Source: RBG-13-51-18 sp050014095
GTDB lineage: Bacteria > Chloroflexota > Dehalococcoidia > Dehalococcoidales > RBG-16-60-22
DNA length: 64,000 nt
Assembly (NCBI GenBank): GCA_050014095.1
Contig: JBEKDZ010000002.1
Location: 1 to 64,000 of the forward strand
Direction: 5' to 3'
The position numbers and the translations under genes were made by a program. How positions within the stretch are numbered: position 1 is the first letter of the stretch; each line of letters starts with the position of its first letter. Below the pieces are notes generated by a model that saw only the letters and a list, made by a program, of their open reading frames with translations, did no database searches and was not told the DNA's origin. Below, one piece after another: positions 57,329-64,000 of the stretch.

Positions 57329-59218
57329 ATGCCGAAACTACTGGATATTATCGATAGCCCCGCTGATTTAAAAGGATTATCCCCGGCAGCGCTGGAAGAA
57401 CTGGCTGCCGAGATACGTAAGAAAATCATCACCACGGTAACCACGACCGGCGGGCATTTAGCTTCCAACCTTGGAGTTGTCGAGCTTACCATTGCTATCC
57501 ATCGGGTTTTCGATAGTCCCAAAGACAAAATAATCTGGGATGTCGGTCACCAAAGCTACGGACACAAGCTCCTGACCGGACGGAAGAGCCAATTTAACAC
57601 GCTGCGGCAGTACGGCGGTCTTTCCGGATATACCACTCGCGAGGAAAGTCCGCACGACCCCTTTGGTGCCGGTCATGCCAGCACTTCAATTTCCGCCGCT
57701 CTCGGTATGGCGACAGCTCGCGACCTCGCCGGTGAAAAATACAATGTGGTTGCGGTTATCGGTGATGGGGCTATTACCGCCGGCATGGCTTATGAAGCGT
57801 TGAATCATGCCGGTCATCTGGGGAAGCGACTTATCGTTATTCTTAATGATAACGGCATGTCGATTGCACCAACAGTAGGCGCCTTGGCTAAACTATTGAG
57901 TCGGGTAAGGCTGAACCGGCCTTTTCGTACCGCCGAGAGGAGCAGCAAGAGACTTATCACCTGGTTACCTTTTGGCAGGAATTTTTGGAAATGGGGACGC
58001 GATTTAATCGATAGAATCAAAGGACTCTTTATGCCGACGCCGCTGTGGGAAGCGCTCGGTTTCACTTATATCGGTCCTGTGGACGGACATAATATTCGTG
58101 AGTTGGAAAGCGTTCTTAAGCGGGTAAAAGAAGAGAGTTACAAGCCGACCCTGGTGCATGTCGTTACGACAAAGGGCAAGGGCCATTCTCCGGCGGAAGA
58201 TAACGCGGTCTATTTCCACGGCGTACCCGCGAGAGACATAAACGAGAGCACGGTGCCTACTTACAGCGAGGTTTTCGCCCAAACTATGCTCCACCTGGCG
58301 CGTGAAGAGCCGAAACTGGTGGTCATTACACCGGCGATGCCGGAGGGAAACTGTTTGAATGTCGTCGCCGCCGAGTTCGCCGAGCGGGTCTTCGACGTAG
58401 GCATTTGTGAACAACATGCGGTCACCTTTGCGGCAGGATTGGCGACGCAGGGCTATCTGCCGGTTGTGGCGATTTATTCTACGTTTTTACAGCGCGCTTT
58501 CGACCAGATAATCCATGACGTTTGCCTCCAGAATTTGCCGGTGGTCTTCGCCATCGACCGCGGCGGTATCGTCGGTGATGACGGCAAGACTCACCAGGGG
58601 ACATTCGATATCTCCTATCTCACGCTGATACCCAACATGGTCGTCGCGGCGCCAAAGGATGAAAATGAGCTGCAACACCTGCTTTATACCGCCGTTAAGG
58701 CAAGGCGTCCGATGGCGGTGCGTTATCCCCGGAGTCACGGTCTGGGTGTGAAGCTGGATAGTGACCTGCACGAGATACCCATCGGCAAAGGGGAAGTGGT
58801 CAGATACGGCGATGACATAGCTATTTTAGCTTTGGGCGCCTCGGTGGCGCCTTCCCTAGAGGCGGCGAACAAACTTGCTTTAAAGGGTATCGAGGCAACC
58901 GTGGTTAACGCCCGCTTCGCCAAGCCGCTGGATAAAGAGCTAATCACTAATCTTGCCAGTCAAATTAAAAATATCGTTACCGTGGAAGAAAATGTGCTGA
59001 CCGGAGGCTTCGGCAGCAGCGTGATAAGTCTACTGCAGGAGTCCGGTCTTAATGATGTAAAAATAAAGAATATCGGTATCCCCGATGAGTTCGTCGAGCA
59101 TGGCACCCAGGCTATTCTGCGTGCTAAATACGGCCTTGATGCAGAGGGCATCATGCGGCAAGTCAAGGAGATGTTATCCGGCTCGACGGCAGGTTTAACG
59201 ATAAAGGCGAAAAAATAA
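57329..59218 (+). CDS. dxs: 1-deoxy-D-xylulose-5-phosphate synthase
   Basis: This thiamine-diphosphate enzyme condenses pyruvate and glyceraldehyde-3-phosphate in the first step of the MEP isoprenoid pathway. At 629 residues it is full length. Motifs seen are HLASNLG with the catalytic His (about 46), the ThDP motif GDGAITAGMAYEALN...LND (about 147-178), the DRGGIVGDDGKTHQG segment and a transketolase C-terminal domain. Glycolytic genes that interconvert its triose-phosphate substrate follow. No clear ribosome-binding site is seen. Confidence 0.96.
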   Translation: MPKLLDIIDSPADLKGLSPAALEELAAEIRKKIITTVTTTGGHLASNLGVVELTIAIHRVFDSPKDKIIWDVGHQSYGHKLLTGRKSQFNTLRQYGGLSGYTTREESPHDPFGAGHASTSISAALGMATARDLAGEKYNVVAVIGDGAITAGMAYEALNHAGHLGKRLIVILNDNGMSIAPTVGALAKLLSRVRLNRPFRTAERSSKRLITWLPFGRNFWKWGRDLIDRIKGLFMPTPLWEALGFTYIGPVDGHNIRELESVLKRVKEESYKPTLVHVVTTKGKGHSPAEDNAVYFHGVPARDINESTVPTYSEVFAQTMLHLAREEPKLVVITPAMPEGNCLNVVAAEFAERVFDVGICEQHAVTFAAGLATQGYLPVVAIYSTFLQRAFDQIIHDVCLQNLPVVFAIDRGGIVGDDGKTHQGTFDISYLTLIPNMVVAAPKDENELQHLLYTAVKARRPMAVRYPRSHGLGVKLDSDLHEIPIGKGEVVRYGDDIAILALGASVAPSLEAANKLALKGIEATVVNARFAKPLDKELITNLASQIKNIVTVEENVLTGGFGSSVISLLQESGLNDVKIKNIGIPDEFVEHGTQAILRAKYGLDAEGIMRQVKEMLSGSTAGLTIKAKK

Positions 59219-59257
59219 GATAAAAAACCATGCAGCAGGGTAGGAGGTAGTTTCCGC

Positions 59258-59286
59258 TTGATACGGAAATTTGTAATCTGTATAAT
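59258..59286 (+). promoter_or_regulatory. promoter upstream of pgk
   Basis: TTGATA (59258-59263, 5 of 6), a 17-nt spacer and perfect TATAAT (59281-59286) lie between dxs and pgk. The transcript would begin near 59293. Confidence 0.75.
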
Positions 59287-59365
59287 AACACAGAAAGCTA
59301 ACGCCGCCTGTGTTAGAAGTGGTGGTGATATCAGGTAGCCGGGTTGGCGCCTGATATTTTGTTTT
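59287..59365 (+). terminator. structured leader with terminator between promoter and pgk
   Basis: A first hairpin has stem AACACAG/CTGTGTT (59287-59293 with 59308-59314). A second has the 8-bp stem ATATCAGG/CCTGATAT (59328-59335 with 59350-59357) followed by TTTGTTTT, an intrinsic terminator form. It ends 30 bp before the pgk start, so it is an attenuator or makes a ~70-nt RNA. Confidence 0.7.
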
Positions 59366-59394
59366 AAGGGCTTGATTTTTGGGAGTTAAATATC

Positions 59395-60585
59395 GTGAAC
59401 AAGATGACCGTTAGAGATATCGACGTTACCGGTAAACGGGTGCTGGTTCGAGTGGACTTTAATGTGCCGCTGAATGCCAAAACCGGCGCGATAACCGATG
59501 ACAGCCGTATTCGCGCCGTTCTACCGACGATTAAATACCTTATCGAAAATAAAGCTAAAATCATCCTGCTTTCTCACTTCGGTCGCCCCAGGGGAAAGGT
59601 TGTAGATGAAATGCGGCTGGCGCCGGCAGCCAAGCGCCTGGCCGAGATTCTTAAAAAGCCTGTTGCTGTGGCTAATGACTGTATAGGTCCGGAGGCGGAA
59701 AAAGCCGTGGCTGCTTTAAAATTCGGCGATGTACTGCTTCTGGAGAATCTTCGCTTCCATCCTGAAGAAGAAAAAGGCGATGAGAGCTTCGCCAAAGCTT
59801 TAGCGAGTCTGGGTGACGTATATGTTAACGACGCCTTCGGCACGTCGCACCGTGCCCATGCCTCGATATCCGGCATTCCCTATTACCTGCCGGCCGTGGC
59901 AGGGTTCCTGCTGGAAAAGGAGATAAATACACTCGGCGGACTACTGGAAAATCCCGCGCATCCCTTTGCGGCACTTTTCGGCGGCGCCAAAGTCAGCGAT
60001 AAGGTCGCCATGCTAAAAAACATCATGGGCAAGGTAGACTGCCTGCTTATCGGCGGAGGCATGGCGGCGACGTTCTTAAAAGCCAAGTCCTATAATGTTG
60101 GCGCATCGGCGGTAGAAACGGATACTATCAATATCGCCAGCGAGCTAATTAAAGCAGCGGAAAATAATCATGTGCGTATCCTGCTGCCAGTAGATGTGAT
60201 GGTCGCAGATAAAATCAATGGCAGCACCGCAGGTAAGGTCGTGGCGATAGACGCGATACCGTCTGACAAGATAATCGTCGATATCGGTCCCAAGACCATC
60301 GATGCTTTTCAAAAGGAGCTGGAGAAAAGCTGGACGGTCTTCTGGAATGGGACGATGGGTATCGCGGAAATACCGCAATTCGCTCAAGGGACGCAGACGC
60401 TAGCGAAACTACTGCCCCATCTTAAAGCAAAGACTATCGTGGGAGGCGGCTCCACCGCTGAGACGATAGAGGCGCTGGGGCTGGCGAATAAAATAACCTT
60501 CGTTTCTACCGGCGGCGGCGCTTCTCTGGAGTTCCTGGGCGGCGAGGAGTTGCCCGGCATTGTTGCATTACGTGATAAAATATAG
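59395..60585 (+). CDS. pgk: phosphoglycerate kinase
   Basis: The enzyme transfers phosphate between 1,3-bisphosphoglycerate and ADP in glycolysis/gluconeogenesis. At 396 residues it has RVDFNVPLN (18-26), SHFGRPRG, the ENLRFHPEEEKGD region and the nucleotide motifs GGAKVSDK and GGGSTAE. The start is GTG 59395 with GGGAG upstream. ATG 59404 is an alternative. It heads pgk-apgM-tpiA-miaA-dapF. Confidence 0.96.
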   Translation: MNKMTVRDIDVTGKRVLVRVDFNVPLNAKTGAITDDSRIRAVLPTIKYLIENKAKIILLSHFGRPRGKVVDEMRLAPAAKRLAEILKKPVAVANDCIGPEAEKAVAALKFGDVLLLENLRFHPEEEKGDESFAKALASLGDVYVNDAFGTSHRAHASISGIPYYLPAVAGFLLEKEINTLGGLLENPAHPFAALFGGAKVSDKVAMLKNIMGKVDCLLIGGGMAATFLKAKSYNVGASAVETDTINIASELIKAAENNHVRILLPVDVMVADKINGSTAGKVVAIDAIPSDKIIVDIGPKTIDAFQKELEKSWTVFWNGTMGIAEIPQFAQGTQTLAKLLPHLKAKTIVGGGSTAETIEALGLANKITFVSTGGGASLEFLGGEELPGIVALRDKI

Positions 60586-60597
60586 GGATAAAAGAAT

Positions 60598-61800
60598 ATG
60601 GACCTAAATTTAATTAAAGAAATAGCCATAACCTCGCCGGAAAAGATAGTGATGCTGGTGCTGGATGGCTTGGGTGGACTGCCTGACTCTAGAACCGGCA
60701 AAACAGAGCTGGAGACTGCCCGCATTCCCCATCTTGATGAGGTGGCGGCTAAAGGCATCTGCGGTCTGGCTGACCCCATTGCCCCGGGCATTACGCCCGG
60801 CAGCGGTCCCGGGCACCTGGCGCTCTTTGGCTACGACCCTATAGCTAATAAAATAGGGCGGGGGGCTTTAGAGGCGGTGGGCATTGATGTTGAGCTTGGG
60901 CCGGACGATATGGCGGCTCGCGGCAATTTCTGCATGGTTGATAACTGGGGTATTATCATCGACCGACGAGCCGGGCGTATCTCTACGGAGGAGTGCGCCG
61001 AGCTGTGTAAACTGCTGGACGGCTTAAAGATAGGTGGGGTTAACATAAGGGTATATCCGGTAAGAGAACACCGTTTTGTGGTGGTATTTCATGGTAATAA
61101 CCTCCAACCGGAGCTTACGGAGTCCGACCCTTCAAGAACAGGCGTCGCTCCGCTAGAAGTAAAGGCAGAACAGGCTATTGCTACAAGAACGGCAGGTATT
61201 GTTAATGAATTCTTGGTAAAAGCTAAAGCGAGACTAGTCAACCAACATCCGGCAAATATGATTTTATTACGCGGCTTCGCTAAGAAACCGCAGCTGCCGA
61301 CCATGCAGGAAATCTATAAGCTGAACCCGCTGGCGATTGCCGTTTATCCCATGTACCGCGGGCTGGCGCGGCTCGTCGGGATGCAGGTGGCGCAAGCGGG
61401 AACGACACTGGAAGATGAGTTTAAAACATTAAAGGATAACTACGCTAAATACGACTTTTTCTTCCTGCACATAAAATGGACAGATACCGCCGGTGAAGAT
61501 AGCAATTTCGCTAAGAAGGTAATGTTACTGGAGCAAGTTGATGCTGCCTTGCCTGCGCTGACGGCGCTTAACCCTGACGTGTTGGTGATCACCGGCGACC
61601 ACTCAACGCCGGCGGTTTACGGCGGGCACAGCTGGCATCCCGTGCCTGTAGTTATCTGTTCCAAATACTGCCGTACTGATAACATTAAAGAGTTCTCCGA
61701 AACAGCTTGTTTAGGGGGTGGGTTGGGGAGGATAAACGCCACGGATATCATGCCCCTGGCGATGGCTAATGCCCGGAAGTTGACTAAATTCGGAGCATAG
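60598..61800 (+). CDS. apgM: 2,3-bisphosphoglycerate-independent phosphoglycerate mutase, archaeal type
   Basis: This metal-dependent alkaline-phosphatase-superfamily enzyme interconverts 3- and 2-phosphoglycerate. At 400 residues it is of the shorter ApgM class common in archaea and some Chloroflexota. It has the first metal-site region MLVLDGLGGLPDSRTGKTELE (in part 18-38), a PGSGPGHLALFGYDP segment (about 64-78) and the C-terminal TGDHSTPAVYGGHSWHPVPV metal site. It starts 12 bp after pgk and ends 9 bp before tpiA. Confidence 0.92.
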   Translation: MDLNLIKEIAITSPEKIVMLVLDGLGGLPDSRTGKTELETARIPHLDEVAAKGICGLADPIAPGITPGSGPGHLALFGYDPIANKIGRGALEAVGIDVELGPDDMAARGNFCMVDNWGIIIDRRAGRISTEECAELCKLLDGLKIGGVNIRVYPVREHRFVVVFHGNNLQPELTESDPSRTGVAPLEVKAEQAIATRTAGIVNEFLVKAKARLVNQHPANMILLRGFAKKPQLPTMQEIYKLNPLAIAVYPMYRGLARLVGMQVAQAGTTLEDEFKTLKDNYAKYDFFFLHIKWTDTAGEDSNFAKKVMLLEQVDAALPALTALNPDVLVITGDHSTPAVYGGHSWHPVPVVICSKYCRTDNIKEFSETACLGGGLGRINATDIMPLAMANARKLTKFGA

Positions 61801-61809
61801 GAGTTAGAT

Positions 61810-62574
61810 ATGACGCGCACGCCTTTAATTGCGGGTAACTGGAAAATGAATACCACGGTAAAAGATGCCGTCAGTCTGATTAAAAAAATGCAGTCCTCGT
61901 TAAACAAAATACATGGTGTCGAAAAGGTAATTTGTCCCCCATTCGTGTCCTTGCCGGCGGCGTACGCTATTATTAATGGAAGTAGTGTAAAACTGGGCGC
62001 CCAGAACGTTTTTTATGAGGAAAAAGGTGCTTATACCGGCGAGATTTCACCGCTGATGCTGGCTGGACTTTGTGAATACGTTATCATCGGGCATTCCGAG
62101 CGTAGGCAAATCTTAGGCGAGAAGAACGACATGATAAATAAAAAAGCCAAGGCAGTTATAACTGCCGGCTTGAAGCCGATATTATGTATCGGCGAAACGC
62201 TGGAAGAAAACGAGGCTAACCAGACGACGGAAGTATTGGGCAGGCAGATTTTCACCTGCTCTGATAAGCTTTACTTTCTTAGCGGGATGGTCATCGCTTA
62301 TGAGCCGATATGGGCTATCGGCACCGGCAAATCGGCAACCGGTGATGATGCCAATAAAACCATTGAGTTTATCCGCCAGTTTATTGCCCGTTTACACGGC
62401 AATAGTATTGCTGATGATACCCGCATTCTTTACGGGGGAAGCGTCAATGCTACGAATATCGCCGAGTTTATGAAACAGCCGGAGATTGACGGCGCCCTGG
62501 TGGGGGGAGCCAGTTTACAAGCCGATGAGTTTGTCAGCATTGTCAAACAGGCTGCCGAGATTAAGAGTTCTTAA
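61810..62574 (+). CDS. tpiA: triose-phosphate isomerase
   Basis: The enzyme interconverts dihydroxyacetone phosphate and glyceraldehyde-3-phosphate. At 254 residues it has GNWKMN (Lys about 12), GHSERRQ (His about 96), the catalytic Glu in AYEPIWAIGTGK (about 167-178) and the phosphate loop YGGSVN. TAGGAG lies 7 nt before the ATG. The order pgk-apgM-tpiA gives three consecutive glycolytic steps. Confidence 0.96.
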   Translation: MTRTPLIAGNWKMNTTVKDAVSLIKKMQSSLNKIHGVEKVICPPFVSLPAAYAIINGSSVKLGAQNVFYEEKGAYTGEISPLMLAGLCEYVIIGHSERRQILGEKNDMINKKAKAVITAGLKPILCIGETLEENEANQTTEVLGRQIFTCSDKLYFLSGMVIAYEPIWAIGTGKSATGDDANKTIEFIRQFIARLHGNSIADDTRILYGGSVNATNIAEFMKQPEIDGALVGGASLQADEFVSIVKQAAEIKSS

Positions 62575-62581
62575 TGAAAGT

Positions 62582-63502
62582 ATGAAGCGTTTAGTCGCTA
62601 TCGTCGGTCCTACCGGTATCGGCAAAAGCCGTCTGGCGCTGCATCTGGCAGCAATTTTTCAGGGAGAAATCGTCAGCGCCGATAGTCGTCAGGTCTACCG
62701 CTATATGGATATCGGCACCGCCAAGCCGACGCCACAAGAGCTTGAATCTATACTTCATCACTTGATAAACATCATCAATCCGGACGATAATTTCAGTTTA
62801 GCGACCTATCAGGAGCTAGCTAACCAAGCTATCGAGGATATTCACCGGCGCGGCAAGCTGCCGTTTTTGGTCGGGGGCACTGGATTATATATCAAGGCGG
62901 TGCTGGAAGGCTGGCAAATACCCAGGGTTTCGCCGGACGCGGAATTCAGGTATAATGTAGAAAAGAAAGCTAACGAAAGAAGCATCGATGAGATATATCA
63001 AGAACTGGTCGATACCGACCCTGACGCGGCAGCTAAAATTGATCGCCGCAATGTGCGCCGTGTGATTCGGGCACTCGAAGTGCATGCTAAAGCCGGTCAG
63101 GCGTTTTCCCGGCTCGGGCGCAAGATTCCCCCTGCTTTTACCCTATTTATCATCGGCTTAACTGCCGAAAGGTCCGCACTATATCGCATGGTTGACCAGC
63201 GTGTGGATAGGATGATTGAGCAGGGACTTATCCAGGAAGTGGAAAATCTGCTTAAAATGGGATACGATTTCAGTTTACCATCGATGTCCGGTATCGGCTA
63301 CCGGCAGGTCGGGCAGTTTTTAAGAAGTGAGTTGACGCTCGAGGCGGCGATAGAAAAAATCAAAGCAGAAACGCACCGGTTTATCCGCCACCAGTATGCC
63401 TGGTTCCGGCTGAAGGATGAAAATATTCACTGGTTTGATATCGGGCATGACAAGGATTCAGTAATAGAAAAAACTCTCAAGGAGTTTTTAGCCAAAGAAT
63501 AA
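62582..63502 (+). CDS. miaA: tRNA dimethylallyltransferase
   Basis: The enzyme adds a dimethylallyl group to A37 of tRNAs that read codons starting with U. At 306 residues it has the P-loop IVGPTGIGKS (about 6-15), DSRQVYRYMDIGTAKP, GGTGLY and the RNVRRVIRALEV region. ATG 62582 is 7 bp after tpiA. A frame extension to 62486 would overlap tpiA. Its substrate DMAPP comes from the pathway started by dxs upstream. Confidence 0.95.
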   Translation: MKRLVAIVGPTGIGKSRLALHLAAIFQGEIVSADSRQVYRYMDIGTAKPTPQELESILHHLINIINPDDNFSLATYQELANQAIEDIHRRGKLPFLVGGTGLYIKAVLEGWQIPRVSPDAEFRYNVEKKANERSIDEIYQELVDTDPDAAAKIDRRNVRRVIRALEVHAKAGQAFSRLGRKIPPAFTLFIIGLTAERSALYRMVDQRVDRMIEQGLIQEVENLLKMGYDFSLPSMSGIGYRQVGQFLRSELTLEAAIEKIKAETHRFIRHQYAWFRLKDENIHWFDIGHDKDSVIEKTLKEFLAKE

Positions 63503-63527
63503 AATGACGGGAGTGTAAGATAACGGA

Positions 63528-64000
63528 ATGGATTTCACTAAAATGCACGGCGCTGGTAATGATTTTGTCATGATTGACGGGCGCAAGATGAAGCGTGACT
63601 GGTCGAAACTGGCAATAACGGTATTAGACCGTCATCTGGGCATTGGCGCCGATAGCTTGATAATACTACAACCTTCGAAAAAGGCAGATTTCGGTATGCG
63701 TACCTGGGATACCGACGGCTCGGAAGCGGAAACCTGCGGTAACGGCATCCGGTGCCTGGCAAGATATGTTCTGGAAAAAGGCTTAATCAACACTGATGTT
63801 GCCGAGATGACCATCGAAACCGTGGCTACCATAAACAGGGTAAGGCTGGAGAGGAAGGGCGGAAAGGTCGTTAAATTCTGGGCGAACATGGGCAAACCCA
63901 GGCTAGCTGCTGCCAAGATTCCGGTAAAGGTTATTGCCGGGCAGGGTAGGGTGGTTGACATAAAGTCAATGCTTGCCTATGAAGTGAATGTAGGCGGTAT
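63528..64000 (+). CDS. dapF: diaminopimelate epimerase, N-terminal part (cut by window edge)
   Basis: The enzyme epimerises LL- to meso-diaminopimelate for lysine and peptidoglycan. The first ~157 residues are present and the gene runs off the right edge. Motifs seen are KMHGAGNDFVMID (about 5-17) and the catalytic Cys in ETCGNGIRC (about 69-77). The frame is open to the end. GGGAG lies ~12-15 nt before the ATG, 25 bp after miaA. Confidence 0.93.
   Translation, partial: MDFTKMHGAGNDFVMIDGRKMKRDWSKLAITVLDRHLGIGADSLIILQPSKKADFGMRTWDTDGSEAETCGNGIRCLARYVLEKGLINTDVAEMTIETVATINRVRLERKGGKVVKFWANMGKPRLAAAKIPVKVIAGQGRVVDIKSMLAYEVNVGG

Noticed and set aside
1..64000. CRISPR arrays, prophage or insertion sequences
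   Set aside because: No regularly spaced repeats, cas genes, phage structural genes or transposases were seen.

Overview
The window is about 64 kb of compact, mid-GC bacterial chromosome that most resembles Dehalococcoidia or a near relative within the Chloroflexota. This is an inference. It rests on the partial 16S rRNA at the left edge, the archaeal-type phosphoglycerate mutase and thymidylate-synthase-like proteins, the citramalate route to isoleucine, the FtsA-FtsZ locus with small lineage-type neighbours, and frequent short palindromic intergenic repeats. I saw no prophage, transposase, CRISPR array, plasmid gene or reductive dehalogenase. Nearly everything is core metabolism.

Layout. 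1-613: the 5' part of a 16S rRNA on the minus strand, with its promoter and leader. 614-3036: an NfeD protease, short NfeD and stomatin-like membrane operon. 3176-4870: an AraC/GyrI regulator and BirA. 4972-10965: histidine genes, hisZ-hisG-hisD-hisC and then, from its own promoter, hisB. 10971-17452 (minus): purine genes guaA-orf-purD-purE-purB-purC. 17574-20944: the four tRNA t6A genes tsaE-tsaB-tsaD-tsaC, then rpiB. 21048-24253: a CoA-transferase, a ClbS/DinB-like protein, and a GntR regulator with a membrane protein. 24541-28584: ilvD-ilvB-ilvN. 28625-31162 (minus): a sensor kinase and a receiver protein. 31498-37984: leuA-leuC-leuD-leuB-cimA. 38123-40960: two conserved unknowns, a thymidylate-synthase-like protein and a sirtuin. 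41182-44623: an HD-GYP protein and a glycosyltransferase carrying a c-di-GMP-type MshEN domain. 44762-49948: a HemN-like radical SAM protein, menaquinone genes, rlmN and terC. 50018-54415: a DUF5343-like protein, ftsA-ftsZ with small neighbours, and a cold-shock protein. 54555-57187: an MFS transporter overlapping an antisense tRNA-Arg, and a DedA protein. 57329-64000: dxs, pgk, apgM, tpiA, miaA and a dapF cut by the window edge.

The strongest unusual signals are in histidine biosynthesis. HisG is a head-to-tail fusion of two short-form catalytic domains, and each copy has lost a different active-site motif. HisB carries an N-terminal Cro/C1-type helix-turn-helix, and its promoter is packed with TGTTA/TAACA half-sites, including two near-identical 17-bp operators. 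One of these covers the -10 box. Together they suggest that the dehydratase regulates its own gene.

Other signals concern control at the RNA level and signalling. A putative leader peptide with an Ile-Ile-Leu-Ile-Leu run precedes leuA. Terminator-like hairpins stand between promoter and gene before ilvD, pgk and the sensor kinase. Two exact 24-residue MshEN motifs, 5 residues apart, sit on a BcsA-like glycosyltransferase next to an HD-GYP phosphodiesterase. A repeat insertion has duplicated the ribosome-binding site and start of leuD.
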